DNA of 64,000 nt from Flammula alnicola (GCA_015499995.1 JADNRV010000161.1:55084-119083), one strand, 5' to 3'; counted from the stretch's first letter, positions 10,741-22,355 are shown. Notes: generated from the letters alone by a model not told the origin. Translations and numbers: made by a program.

Positions 10741-13700
10741 ATGGACAATTCTCCTCAAGCTACCGAGTCCCATTATCAACAGCCTTACTTGTCAGACTCT
10801 AATGTGACCACAGTCTCCAGAGTCGAAGAGCATATCGATGAAGCCGGTGGCAAGACGACTTTTAGCGAATACGCCACTGGAGCTCGTCGTGGCTCGGACC
10901 AGAGTGGTGCAAGCAGCGGTTTCCATTCAATACAGACGAATCCAATGTCGATTCCCGTCCCAAGGCTGTCATATCATCCTGTGAGTAAAATGTGCAGCCC
11001 ATACCTTCGGTATTTCCTTTGATCACTTTATGGTCAAAGGCTTTAATGTGTAAGATCGTGTTCTCTTATCTCACTACCATCTGTCATTTCAGGCAGAGCA
11101 TAACGGTGTATCAAGCAACGCGTCTCTCGCGGCCAATGAAAAATCCGACAGTAATGCTCAGGGAGTTGCATCGGAAAATAACCATGTACAATTCGCAACG
11201 TACCGCGAAGACAGGCTGGGTGCGACCCGGTCTCTTGGTAAGCAGTTACCGTGCGTCCTTTTTTGCAGTCATCTTAAACTCTCCTTCGTAGACGGCCCAC
11301 CCAGTCCGATTTCAAGAGATAGTAAAACTTGGATCCCATTGCCTCTACAACCTTACTTCTGGATCCCTCTTATCGCGTTTCTAGTTGCGGCTGCCATTAG
11401 CTTGGAAGTTGCTTTGCACTTCAGCAATAAAAGGCAAGGTAAGTAACCTATACCATCTTATATTAGATATAGCTTCCACCGTGATGGCAGGCTGGGCTTC
11501 TGCAGAGACAGACAAAACGTCCTTGGCTCTACATTATGCTTATGTAGGAAGAATCCATCTCCGTTCCGTTTTGAAACTTATAGCTTGTTTTGATAGACAC
11601 TACCTCCGGTCATAGTAGCGGCCGCTGTACGTCCTTGTCCTGGGTCCATCGATGTTATGCCGGGCACTGAACTGCCCTCTGTTAGGTCGTAGCATTATGG
11701 GCATGGACCGATATCGAAATCAAGAAAATTCAAGTGAGCTCTCTTTTGCTTTTCTCCGAGCGCATCTAACTGACATGTCTGCGATGAAGCCATATGTCGA
11801 TTTGGTCCACGGAGATTCTCCTCCTCATCGAAGTTTATTGCTGGACTATACGCGAGACAAGTATGAGTCTTCCTTTCAAATCGTCGTTATGATTAACTCG
11901 TAATTTTATCGTAGTAACTTTTTTGTATGGACTCGAGCGGCATCGAACCGACACTACCTCGTAGCCCTTGCATCATTGATGGTCATTCTTACGCTGAGCT
12001 TCCAGCCTCTTGCGGCAGCTTTGCTTATTGTCAAGGACACATGGACGCAATTACCTGGTGGGTTGACCTGCTCATATCCAGGTTTCCTTTTTTCCTCATT
12101 TCGTTAATGCAGATGTCACCATGAAAAACCTTGCTGCGATTGGGCTGAACCAAAATTTGCAGTTTAACGACCTGACATGTGCGCAATAATATTTAGCACT
12201 TGCAAGCCTCTGTATTAAAATTTCTTCCTTAAAGCATTTCTTACTGGTGCCGGATATGCCGGAGCTTCGATCTTGTATGACCTTCCAGCACCGCCATTCA
12301 TTAGCGTTCCTTATACCGTTGCACCGTTCGAGGTAAGTCGTCTTTCTGTTGCTTTGTATCTGACAGGCACCCATCCTTTATATTTATCCTTTAGCTACCC
12401 GTGACACTCACGAACAATGGAACAGCTTTTGCCAATACGACTGCGTTGAAGAGCTCAACTGGTTGTCAATCCGTATCCGTAAGTATCTGGTCGCTATATC
12501 TATAGCCCCGATTTTAACTGTTATTTTCTCCTCAGGTTCAAATGACCCAGTTGTCGGCTGGAGCATGGTCGAATACGGCATCGTCTAACGGGTGCTCGAT
12601 AACATGGAATGTTGTTAATAACACTCAAATTCTATTTGGTAAGCCCTTCCAAATACTACTCTCATGTCGCCCCTGGATCTAATATTGATGAATAGGTGTC
12701 GACACTCCATCATGTATCGATTCTCCACCCCCGCAATTCAGTCCGGTCGTATTTTGGTTCTTCTCGTAAGCCTTTCGTTACCTGAAAGTTGCAGGTCAAA
12801 TTCATGGTCTCTTTAGATATGTTCCATCTGCAATGGCGTCTGCTACTTTTGCTCTCCATCACTTTCTCTCTGGGATGTCAACGTTGGTGTCGACGTTTCT
12901 ACCGGCAATGTGACCCAGGTTTCAGAAATCCGGCCATTTACTCAAAGCTCCAACTTTTCGGCATTCTCTGGAAATGTTACTGGAGCCCCTCTCAATGGAC
13001 GGGCTTACAATGGCATCATGTTTAACTTAACTAACCCTGACCAGTTCGTTCTGGCGCGGCAAAATGCGACCCAACTTCAGCTACCCGCTAGCATTTATCA
13101 AGCTGCACTCAAGAGTCCTCAAGGCTATTTCGGTAGCTTTGACAATAATGCCTTTACTACGCTTTCCGACCAAGTCTATGTGCGTCATTCGATCCTTTTT
13201 CGGAAATATATATATTCATAATTCTCTGTCACACAGAGCATCTACTTGGCCCTCGTTGCAAAAGAGGTCTACTTCCTTCCTGACGGTGAACCTATTAACT
13301 TGCAAGTGAAGACTTTCCGAAAGCGTGTCTGGCTAAGGTATGATTTTTTCAACGATCTCTGATTAACGCACTCAATCGAATCTTATTCATCCAGCGCTTC
13401 TGCAGTCCACCTTCTCACGACTGCGTTGCTCCTCCTCGCTTTCTTTGCAACCATCATCCATCTCTTCCATCGAGAAGATCGCCGCCACCTCCGTCTAAAG
13501 CACGAGCCAGGCACAATTGCTTCAGCTGTCTCTATTGGAGCGCAAACGGGAGTTGGAAATATATTGGCTGGTCGTCATGCTCAGCAAGATCTCAAGGAGG
13601 CCTTGCAGGACAGGAAGTTCCGAATCGACCCAGTGGATATGAGGCTCTTCATGGAAGGCGAAGAGGGCTATGAGACGGTATCGTTGCCGCCTAGCCCGAT

Positions 13701-13857
13701 GTCCAGGAGGAAGTCGGTGCTCGAGATATTGCAAGGCCGAAGGATGAGTCAGAGGTTCTCCAAAAATTCATCGGGTCCCAACATGCCAACCAGTCCCAGG
13801 TCTCCTACGACTCCGAAAACACCGAAGAGTCCGCCCCAGTCCCCCAACAATCTCTAA
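10741..13857 (+). CDS. Four-helix fungal membrane protein (possibly DUF3433-like)
   Basis: About 16 exons: 10741-10980, 11093-11237, 11292-11438, 11491-11543, 11597-11626, 11686-11733, 11790-11860, 11915-12057, 12113-12178, 12235-12332, 12395-12478, 12536-12638, 12696 to about 12771, about 12828-13179, 13237-13337 and 13395-13857. A Ser/Thr-rich cytosolic N-terminus precedes three hydrophobic helices (near 11350-11430, 11597-11720, 11950-12040). A large ectodomain follows with several N-glycosylation sites (NNGT, NVT, NATQ), then a last helix (13405-13470) and a Pro/Ser-rich tail with SPRSP/TPKTPKSP repeats. The layout resembles DUF3433-type fungal membrane proteins of unknown function, but the name is uncertain. 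Near 12845-12850 the frame shifts at a T-run (TTTT), which looks like a one-base loss. Confidence 0.72.
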
Positions 13858-14399
13858 GCCAAATGTATAATCCCATTCATCCACACAAAACTTCTATCTT
13901 TTTTTTGATTCTGGGACTTAATCATTTCATGTCACTTGTACTCCACTTTCTACACATGCACTTCTTACATCAACAGGATTTCGTTCTTACTATAGTTAGT
14001 CGATTTAGCATCATTTATTTATGTACATCATCCCACTAGTAAAAAGATGAGGGTGCTTTTGGCATGCATAGCTTGATTCTGAGCAAGTGTTGGACTTAAG
14101 CTTGATGTTCAATATACAATTGTTATACACTTCGAGTACAGGGCCAGCAACCGACAAGCTGAAATACAACATGCCTGACTCGAAGTTTGTCTGCGCTTGG
14201 ACGTTGGGAAAGAGAACCTGTCGGCAGCCAGCCATCAAAATATCCTCTGCAAAAATCAAAACCACGATCAAAAATGAATACAGATGCGAATCAGACAGAC
14301 GTATCAAGTTATGCAATGGTACAATAAATATATGTGAAGATGCGGAATGAAAACGTGCATAGCAAGATAGGTAACAGAAAGAAAAGCGAGCTACTCGAA
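13858..14399. other. Convergent 3' intergenic region
   Basis: 542 bp between the stops of two convergent genes, AT-rich, with a TTTTTTT run near 13900. No gene is supported; open frames here lack motifs. Confidence 0.55.
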
Positions 14400-17300
14400 T
14401 CATAACACCTGCCGACTCCTTCGCGACTTGTTGACAGTCCCAGAGCGCTCAAGAGCAGCTTTGAGGTTCTTTATGGTCTGAACGATCTCCGCTGCAAAGG
14501 AAGATGACTCAATTACAAAGCATCTATCAGCAGATATAACTGCGACATACCTGCCAGTCTGGGATTCTCGGCCTCAAAATCGTAACGTTTGTTTCCAGCA
14601 CCCCGATTCAAAATTAGTTTGAAGATCGAGGACGTCTTCGCTGATTGCTGGCAATCTGCTATGCTCTTAATGTGGTATGAAGACGTCTTGCCACTGTCAA
14701 AGACTACTCTGGCCTTGTTAGTGGATGGCATGATCTACCAAAGGAGGAAGAACGTGAGTCTCGCTGCAAATTTGACATCAACGATGAAAAACGGCGATAC
14801 GAACGTGTATGTAATCGCCATCAATCGCAAGTGTTCGCTCTTGTCGGGCGACAAGCATAGGCATCTTACGATATATGGTGTATTTCTGAAGAGAGATGAG
14901 AATCAATGATGGTAGAAGTAGGTGGTTTGTTAATACCTTATACGCCGCGGTGTAGTCCAGTGCGGGAGATGACTGTTGCTCAGGAGCGTCCGACATCCGT
15001 TTGAATATAGATGCTGAAGGCCATTCAATCCGTGAGATCACCTTAGTTGAGAAACCACGTACCATTGGGATCCGTCGTCCTTCCAACACCTTCAATATGA
15101 TGGCATCCATCTGCGGAAGCATACTTCGCTTCACAAGGAGTAGTTCGCGTTTGCCTTGCAGACTGGCGACCGTTCGATCCAAAGGAATGAGGATGCTCTT
15201 GTCTGCTAGTAGTAGAGCATAATCGTTGGGATTCTGTAACTTTCGTTTTCGACACACCAACTCCAATGCTTCCTGCATATACATGCCAGCAGACCTATGA
15301 GAGCCACATCTGTGAGCAAGCCTGACGGATAAGAGGAAAGCAGAACATACACTGGAATTGTTGTTGAAATATGAACAGCATCAGCAGTATGAATACGAAG
15401 GAATATTTGAGGCCCATGGCTAGATGAAGGACCCAAGGACGTGGACAAGACAGAACCGAGGGTGGATCCATACACAGCACTTCCAGGTGCTACTGAAGGT
15501 AGGTTTGGGTTGGGCAAGTTAAGCTTATCGATTTTCTTTGCGGCTGACGTTCTCGAAGGACGGCGCTGGATTTTACCCTCCAACACTCGGTTTTGTTGGA
15601 CTACACGTCTCAGGTCAGCTTCATCTCGAATGAAGGCAGAAAAGAACACACTCTGAGTCGGCGTCGCTTCCAAGATTGCATAGGCCTCAGAGAACTTGGT
15701 AACCTTTTCCATTCGATCGGGGGCTGTAAAAGGTGACAGTTGATATGGATCCCAATCTGACTTGAGAAAAGAAACAAGGAAACTCACGAGGGAAATCGTC
15801 ATCCACTTCTCCGTCCTCCTCTGCAATCCTCAGAATCCATCCCACTGCCGAAAGTCTGGTGGCCCATTTCGGATCGTCTTCCCCGCTGAGACCTTCGTCG
15901 AGCTTGGGCAACCACCCTTCCTCCCAATAATTCCACAATGCAAACCCGAGGACTTCCTCTACAGTAGCATCACGTCTCACATTCAGTTCCATCGCCTTTC
16001 CATGCGGCTGCTTTGCATGTGGAAAGTATACTTGCACGTTCGTCGAGGCCGACTCGCCGCGTCCTGAGATAGCGGCATACATCTCCGCGAAAGGGTTCGA
16101 AGAACTGCCAGAGGACGCCAGCATTGCTGATAAATTGATTTGAGGGGTTTCATTGGCACCACTTTCTTTCTTGCGAACATTTTGTCGGGATTAAGAGGAT
16201 GTGCAGATGGAGAGGGTGTATGGTTGCCGCTGTTTGAAGTGCTATCGTCTCTGGTTCTAGAAGTCGGACCAAGACCGTCAGGACGCTTTGCGCGGGGCCT
16301 TCCTCTTGTTTGGTAGTGGATGAGTTGTGCTGGCGTTGATAGCGTCCAGTGTGCTCAGAGACTGGGCTTAAGCGCGGGCGGACCTGTTATATGTCTGCGA
16401 TGACGAGACCACCACCGAAGAGTTCGGCATAGAGCTAGTGCCGGCAGAGAAAACTGAGCAGCATCTGACGCACTATCGGAAGTAGCACCCGTTCGGGTTG
16501 CGGCAAAGACTCTGTAAAATGTTTTGAACAGGACGCGCAGATGAAATTATGTAGCACCTACGGGTCAAATTCATCACCCTCGTCCATGCTATCCACCACA
16601 GCGTCACCATCATCAAATTCATCCTCGCTTACCACAGGAATTTCTACCTCGTCTTCTGAGGATGACGAAAAGTCGATATTGGGAGGGGGAACAGGCTGCG
16701 CTGCCGGTGCAGCAGGTCCTCGCCGTGCAGCCATTCGAACCCTACGCCTGGCTTCCATTTCTGCGGCGCCTTTGAACTTTGGGATAAATTGTACAACCTT
16801 GGCAACTGGGGCTTCCTCCGGAGCAGTAGCTTGATGCACTTCAACAGTGGGCTGGGGAGATTCTTCCCCATCCGAATCCTCGATCTTTATCCAACTCTCT
16901 CCTCCAGGTGCAGATTGTGCAACTGTCTTTGCAATAGGCACCGTGGTGCTCAAGGCTGCCTGTACAGGAGCGTTATCCGACACGAAGTTCTTCATATCAG
17001 CCTGACGCGGCGTGCCCGAAGCGCGTTTCGACGTTGACAGTCGTTTCCCATTGACACGTAGGCCAAGCCCTCCAGAGCGTCCGCCCATAATAGTTTGTGT
17101 GTGTTTTAGTCGAGCTCCAGGGAATCCAAGGGGTCGTTCCTGCTCGTCCTCGCTCAGGTTCGGGCTTGAGGGCAATGCTAACTGTGGCCATCGCTCAGCG
17201 TCAGCTAACGAGGCAGAGACAATATATGGGTTCGACTGGTAAGATGGATCCAAGGAAATAATTCGAGGCCCATAGGGATCGTCGACGTCTCGTAAATACG

Positions 17301-17405
17301 ATAAGCGAAGACTGTGTATGAGGAAACTAATCATGATGAAATGTTAGTGGTACTAGAATATGTCAGACGAAGAGGAGCCTACTCGGTGTCACTAATAAGC
17401 GACAT
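14400..17405 (-). CDS. SIN1: TORC2 subunit SIN1/AVO1 (CRIM and PH domains)
   Basis: Minus-strand exons, 5' to 3': 17405-17383, 17326-16562, 16511-15788, 15723-15652, 15600-15351, 15294-14937, 14885-14805, 14734-14551 and 14491-14400. The start MSLISDT joins FLIHSLRLSYLRDVDDPYGP, the conserved SIN1 N-terminus. A Ser/acidic linker precedes the CRIM domain (from NVQVYFPHAKQP to GWILRIAEEDGEVDDDF). Then come a linker (QIQQNRVLEGKIQRRPS), a Ras-binding-like segment (YMQEALELVCRKRKL), and a C-terminal PH domain (YTIYRKMPMLVARQERTLAI, DGDYIHIMPS, LNRGAGNKRYDFEAENP). SIN1 scaffolds TORC2 and recruits AGC kinases at the plasma membrane. In 16190-16511 coding-like text jumps between all three frames several times. 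The remaining exons join cleanly, so the gene is probably functional if those breaks are sequence errors. Confidence 0.86.
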
Positions 17406-18077
17406 GCTGCATATCAATAAACTGAAGAGTATGTCGTGTCAAGTGCTCAACTTGACTGATGGTTGAACGCCTTTGGTCGTCGTCGTCGTGGACGACAATG
17501 AGCACGTTAACAGTTGCAACACTTGTCATTATTGACTTGAGACAGAGTCGAAGACGTGGGAAAAGATTACCCAGTTCGCTCTTCTCCACTGCAATTGCTG
17601 GTTCGCCGAGTCAAATGCCTTCAAGTTCCAACCTCACTCCGCACAATCTTTCATTCAATATCCAATCAGAGAACACCGTCGTCTACTCATGATGAGATAG
17701 TAACAATCAACGACGCCTTCGAGTTCCCATGGAATGACCACAACAATTCGAAGAACCCACTGATACAACTCGCGTGGATTGTGTCTGATGAAGCCAATAT
17801 CAAGCCGTGGCAGGGATGCTACAGCTGGCAGTGCATGCAGTATCCGTCAAGGAACTGCGGCAGATGGGAACAACTAGAATTGGCGAAAGGTTACCCATTC
17901 ATTGGCGTTAAAACGTATACATGAAAATGATCGCTCCCAGCTGTCGTGTGAGTTTGTGTCTGTCTGTGTGCGCACAGGAAGAACCACGAGATCTACACCA
18001 AGCTATGTACGTTCACCGTAACTAAACATGTTCGTGGAAACAGGTTTTCCCCACCTTTCTCTCCGTGAAGGATCAGC
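17406..18077. other. Divergent promoter region
   Basis: 672 bp between the divergent starts of SIN1 (17405, minus) and the flavoprotein gene (18078, plus). An open frame at about 17556-17924 has no recognisable motif and is not called. The region presumably holds both promoters. Confidence 0.5.
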
Positions 18078-19535
18078 ATGCCATCCGAGAAAACGAAAAT
18101 TGACAATCTCCTCACAGTGGTGGTCGTAGGAGGAGGCGTAGCGGGTGCAGAAGGCGAGTGACATCCTCTACTTTGCCGAACAGAAACGAAGCTAAACCCT
18201 TTTGCTGATTCAGTTGTTCATGGTCTCTCTGCTAAGCTGGACAAAACAAGACACAGACTAATTCTAGTCACCGCAAGACCTCGTTATACATATCTACCTG
18301 GCGCCCTTAGACTCTTGACGAGCGATGATGCGCCGCTCAGCTCAGTTTATATGTCTTACGACAAAATATTTGGCAAATTCCCAGGGGAAATCAAGATCGG
18401 AACAGTCACGTCGATCGAGGAAAACAAGGATCCTGCAATTCCTAGGGGCGGGATCATTGTCCTGGAGGGCGGTGAAAGAGTAACCTACGATGTCGTCGTC
18501 GTGGCTACAGGCTCGACATGGGTTGGACACCTCGCTTTCCCCAATGAAGAAGAAGCCTTCAAGGAGCATGTCAAAACGTGGAGAAACAAGATTCGAGATG
18601 CTCAAGACATCATTATCATCGGTGGGGGTGCAGTCGGAATAGGTAAATTCTTAGTTTTCATAGTAATCTGACTTGCCCTGAGATTCTCTCTTTCTCAGAA
18701 ATTTCGGGAGAGATCAAAGACGTTTATCCAGTACGTCTTCTCGTTGCCCTGAACTTTTTCTGACCGTCTGACGTACCGTAGGCGAAAAATATCACAATCG
18801 TCCAAGCTAATCGCCTTTTACTAGGGGACATGTATCCCGATAAATTTCGACTCGACGTCGAAAACCGTCTGCGCCGTCGGGGCGTCAATATCCTTTTTAA
18901 CGACACCATCGAAGGAACGCCAAACCCACTGGCTCCTTTGAAGACAAGTGGCGGGGTACCGCTGAAGTGTGATTTACTCGTCAGTCACACATACCCTTAA
19001 TACTGGAAATTCTTCTGACTGATAACGCAACCTTGCTCCCAAAGATCTTTGCTCGTGGCGGCCGCCCCAACACATCGCTCCTTAAATTCCTCCGTCCTCT
19101 CGTCCTTACAGACCGCGGTTATGTCAAAGTGATGGCTACGCTCCAAGTTGTCTCCCACCCCAACATTTTCGCGCTTGGAGACATCATCGACTGGCCCGAA
19201 GCCAAGCAGCTCACCAAAATCTCGATAGGCCATGCACCTGTGATCATCGCCAACGTCATGAGTTATCTCGAAGGCAAAGCCCCGAAGAAGTTGTACACGA
19301 AAAGTACAGAAATTCTGGCAATTAGCAATGGACGGGTGCGCAAAATGCTTATTTTGCGTTGTTATGCACTGTTGCTTATTCGTCTCTTTTGTAGGGCGGA
19401 GGCGCATCGTACTTGGGATTCCTCTGGGGTCTTACGTTCGGCGATTACTTTACAAGATACGTAAAATCCGTGGACTTGATGGTTGGATTTGCTCGCAGGA
19501 GCATCGGCCTATCGGCGAAATGTGAAACAGACTAA
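18078..19535 (+). CDS. FSP1/AIFM2-like FAD/NAD(P)-binding oxidoreductase
   Basis: Exons 18078-18153, 18214-18642, 18699-18730, 18782-18979, 19045-19335 and 19395-19535. The first dinucleotide-binding motif VVVVGGGVAGAE spans exon 1, then RPRYTYLPGALRL, YDVVVVATGSTW, the second Rossmann motif IIIIGGGAVGIEISGEIK, FARGGRPNT and NIFALGDIIDWPE. This is the AIF-like class (yeast AIF1/NDI1-related, mammalian FSP1). Such enzymes are NAD(P)H-dependent quinone oxidoreductases at lipid droplets, plasma membrane or mitochondria. Intron 1 (18154-18213) begins GCGAGT: after exon-final GAAG the only frame-keeping join to VVHGLSAKL uses GC..AG. The C-terminal exon is short and has no clear membrane segment. 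Family call high; localisation unknown. Confidence 0.9.
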
Positions 19536-19976
19536 TGCTTGGGACGGACTTTCATGATAACGACTTCGGACTTATATTCCTGATATTCATTTTCTTCCTT
19601 TTTCTTAGTAACTTGCTGCGGACATTCATTCTAATTTCGCGGGATGTTTTATTCTCTATGCTTGGTTGGTTATCATTTCCGGCCTCGAAATCACGTAGTT
19701 GATGTTGATGACATTTTGCAGGGACCATAGTAATTTATTGGGTAGTGTAGTATTATAATACTGTACATTTAATACCGAGGAGCATTATCACCTTACACTA
19801 TCCAAATATTGGAAGGATCCCCCTAATTCTCTCAACGAGATTTGAACGAGGTGTTTCCAATGCTTCCGATTTTTTTTGGTGTTTCGTTTGTGCTGGTCTT
19901 CTGTCCAGATTCCTTCAATTCGGAGGTTCGGACGAGTCAGCCGGCCGAGGCCGACAAGAGAAACGAGTAAACATCT
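19536..19976. other. Intergenic, no gene seen
   Basis: 441 bp between the oxidoreductase stop and the tRNA. AT-rich 3' UTR-like sequence is followed by the tRNA upstream region, which includes a TTTTTTTT run near 19870. Nothing further is supported. Confidence 0.5.
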
Positions 19977-20063
19977 GGGCATATGGTGTAGTTGGTTATC
20001 ACGCTCGCTTCGCATTATGATCTGGTCTGCGAGAGGTGTTGGGTTCAATTCCCAATGTGTCCA
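19977..20063 (+). tRNA. tRNA-Ala (CGC) with intron
   Basis: The acceptor stem GGGCATA pairs with TGTGTCC (one G-T at position 3 and one T-G), with discriminator A at 20063. The anticodon stem CTCGC/GCGAG encloses a loop TT-CGC-A followed by a short intron after position 37. The TΨC arm GGTTCAATTCC matches the B box, and D-arm sequence TGGTGTAGTTGG is present. No CCA is encoded, as expected in eukaryotes. A T-run (GTTTTGCC) lies about 10 bp downstream. Anticodon CGC reads GCG (Ala). It is closely similar to the tRNA at 24009. Confidence 0.85.
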
Positions 20064-20172
20064 ATAAGTTTGTTTTGCCGTAGGTTCGGATCAAGCCCCT
20101 TGTCAGCACTTTTGACTTTCCGCCCTGAACTTTAAAATCTATTTGGGATATGGAATTCTAGAAAGTCCGCCC

Positions 20173-21260
20173 AGTTGTTGACTTTCTGCCCTGAACTTTA
20201 AAATCTATTTGGGATATGGAATTCAAGAAAGTCCGCCCCGCCTTTGTTTACTTTGGACTCAACCGAAAATAGGCTGAGCGGCGGGCAACCGTTCTGGGTC
20301 ATCGGGCTGCAAATGCTCAAAGCCCAGATCCCTGCTGGCTCACATGCACAGGAGCTGCAGGCCCAACGACGGGATGACACACGCATAATACTTAGAAGAT
20401 AATTTAAGTAATATTTCTATAGAGAAAAGTACATGGCGAGGTAAGAAATGGACGGTTACTACTAAGTATGCAATGTACATAGGTCGCTCTGGCTACATAG
20501 TTGACATTGAGAAGGGGTATTGTTCGTGATATACCTGGTGGCCCTCCCACTGCCTGGATTCCCCTTCGTGTTCCTCCACCGCCCATGCTCCTGCGGTGCT
20601 TGCGAGTGTTTGTGTTTGTGGGTGGGTTGTAAGCATGCACAGGCGGTCCAGGGGTTCCACGGGTGTTCGTGGGCGTTTGAGGTGTTCGCGAGTGGTTTTC
20701 GGTTGCTCGCGAGCCTTCGTGGGTGGCGATAGACATCCGCAGACGGTCGAGAGGGGTGTTTATGCCTAGCCGCACGTAACCGAGGGTGCTCGGGGCTGTC
20801 AGAGGCTCTCAGAGCGTGTTTCATGGGTGGTCGATGGAGATCATGGGCGGTTGGTCAGGGTTGTACGCCGGTGGTCAGCATTTTTGCACTCACACTTGCA
20901 CCTTCTTCCCACTCCGTTTTCGTGCTCTTGTAGCTCAAGTCCGTTCGGGCTCTCGTGCACCATCGAGACCGCCTCCCTGAAGTCAAAGAAGAACGACTTG
21001 GGCAAGATGCCCGCCATGGCCATGGTGCAAGTCCAGGGCTACCACTAATGAAGGCGCAGATTCAGTTCACGCCAGCAGGTCGCAAGGGGGGTTTCTGGAG
21101 GTGAGTTCGGCGGGGATGATGGTGAGTGAGCAAAGCAGGAGTTATTCTTAGCACGTACCCATTTCGGACAATGAGCCAAAGTAAACAAAGGCGGGGGCGG
21201 ACTTTCTAGAATTCCATATCCCAAATAGATTTTAAAGTTCAGGGCGGAAAGTCAAAAGTG
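20173..21260 (+). mobile_element. Mutator-like element copy 1 (1,088 bp), nested in copy 2
   Basis: This copy starts AGTTGTTGACTTTC and ends GAAAGTCAAAAGTG. It is flanked by AGTCCGCCC at 20164-20172 and 21261-21269, a 9-bp target duplication lying inside copy 2's own terminal repeat. Its length (1,088 bp) equals that of copy 2, and it lies in the opposite orientation. The interior has open frames of up to about 123 codons in several frames and no family motif. It also contains runs of GTGTTCGTGGG-like GT-rich text near 20600-20700. Confidence 0.85.
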
Positions 21261-22291
21261 AGTCCGCCCCCGCCTTTGTTTACTTTGGCTCATTATCCGA
21301 AATGGGTACGTGCTAAGAATAACTCCTGCTTTGCTCACTCACCATCATCCCCGCCGAACTCACCTCCAGAAACCCCCCTTGCGACCTGCTGGCGTGAACT
21401 GAATCTGCGCCTTCATTAGTGGTAGCCCTGGACTTGCACCATGGCCATGGCGGGCATCTTGCCCAAGTCGTTCTTCTTTGACTTCAGGGAGGCGGTCTCG
21501 ATGGTGCACGAGAGCCCGAACGGACTTGAGCTACAAGAGCACGAAAACGGAGTGGGAAGAAGGTGCAAGTGTGAGTGCAAAAATGCTGACCACCGGCGTA
21601 CAACCCTGACCAACCGCCCATGATCTCCATCGACCACCCATGAAACACGCTCTGAGAGCCTCTGACAGCCCCGAGCACCCTCGGTTACGTGCGGCTAGGC
21701 ATAAACACCCCTCTCGACCGTCTGCGGATGTCTATCGCCACCCACGAAGGCTCGCGAGCAACCGAAAACCACTCGCGAACACCTCAAACGCCCACGAACA
21801 CCCGTGGAACCCCTGGACCGCCTGTGCATGCTTACAACCCACCCACAAACACAAACACTCGCAAGCACCGCAGGAGCATGGGCGGTGGAGGAACACGAAG
21901 GGGAATCCAGGCAGTGGGAGGGCCACCAGGTATATCACGAACAATACCCCTTCTCAATGTCAACTATGTAGCCAGAGCGACCTATGTACATTGCATACTT
22001 AGTAGTAACCGTCCATTTCTTACCTCGCCATGTACTTTTCTCTATAGAAATATTACTTAAATTATCTTCTAAGTATTATGCGTGTGTCATCCCGTCGTTG
22101 GGCCTGCAGCTCCTGTGCATGTGAGCCAGCAGGGATCTGGGCTTTGAGCATTTGCAGCCCGATGACCCAGAACGGTTGCCCGCCGCTCAGCCTATTTTCG
22201 GTTGAGTCCAAAGTAAACAAAGGCGGGGCGGACTTTCTTGAATTCCATATCCCAAATAGATTTTAAAGTTCAGGGCAGAAAGTCAACAACT
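20173..22291. repeat. Palindrome: 1,031-bp inverted arms, 57-bp spacer
   Basis: Arms 20173-21203 and 21261-22291 are reverse complements without indels around an axis at 21232, with a 57-bp spacer. I noticed one mismatch, in the CGGAC/TAATGAGCC stretch near 21166 and its mirror. The palindrome is a direct consequence of the opposite-orientation nesting of the two elements. Because the arms mirror each other, every open frame in one arm reappears on the other strand in the second. Confidence 0.92.
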
Positions 22292-22355
22292 CCTTGTCAG
22301 CTTCCGGTGTTTATTTGTATATAGTTGCTTTCAGCAAAACCTGACAAGGGGCTTG

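Larger units (their letters stand above)
20107..22291 (-). mobile_element. Mutator-like element copy 2 (1,088 bp, split by copy 1)
   Basis: CCTTGTCAG flanks the structure at 20098-20106 and 22292-22300 (9-bp target duplication). Copy 2 consists of 20107-20172 (66 bp, CACTTTTGACTTTCC end) plus 21270-22291 (1,022 bp, ending in the reverse complement of AGTTGTTGACTTTC), 1,088 bp in all. It is interrupted by copy 1. Its ends form long terminal inverted repeats of about 85 bp built around GACTTTC(C/T)GCCCTGAACTT. Long terminal repeats with 9-bp duplications are the hallmark of Mutator-like elements. No transposase is encoded, so it is non-autonomous. Confidence 0.85.
20092..22355. repeat. 15-bp inverted-repeat hairpin that served as MULE target
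   Basis: CAAGCCCCTTGTCAG at 20092-20106 is the exact reverse complement of CTGACAAGGGGCTTG at 22341-22355. Removing the nested elements and one copy of the 9-bp duplication leaves a ~70-bp hairpin: two 15-bp arms around a 40-base loop (22301-22340). The insertion site lies inside the left arm of this hairpin. Confidence 0.8.

Noticed and set aside
15601..15651. 51 bp in SIN1 read as coding sequence
   Set aside because: It is open in frame, but removing it as GT..AG restores the conserved TQ-IQQN-VLE join expected for SIN1, so it is treated as an intron.
20404..22060. Mirrored open frames of 60-123 codons inside the palindrome as genes
   Set aside because: They occur in pairs only because the sequence is palindromic, overlap each other in several frames, and show no family motif, start context or introns.
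20173..22291. Palindrome as a pure sequencing fold-back artefact
   Set aside because: Two different 9-bp target duplications, equal 1,088-bp element lengths and an asymmetric solo end at 20107-20172 are explained by nested transposition. An artefact would not create them.
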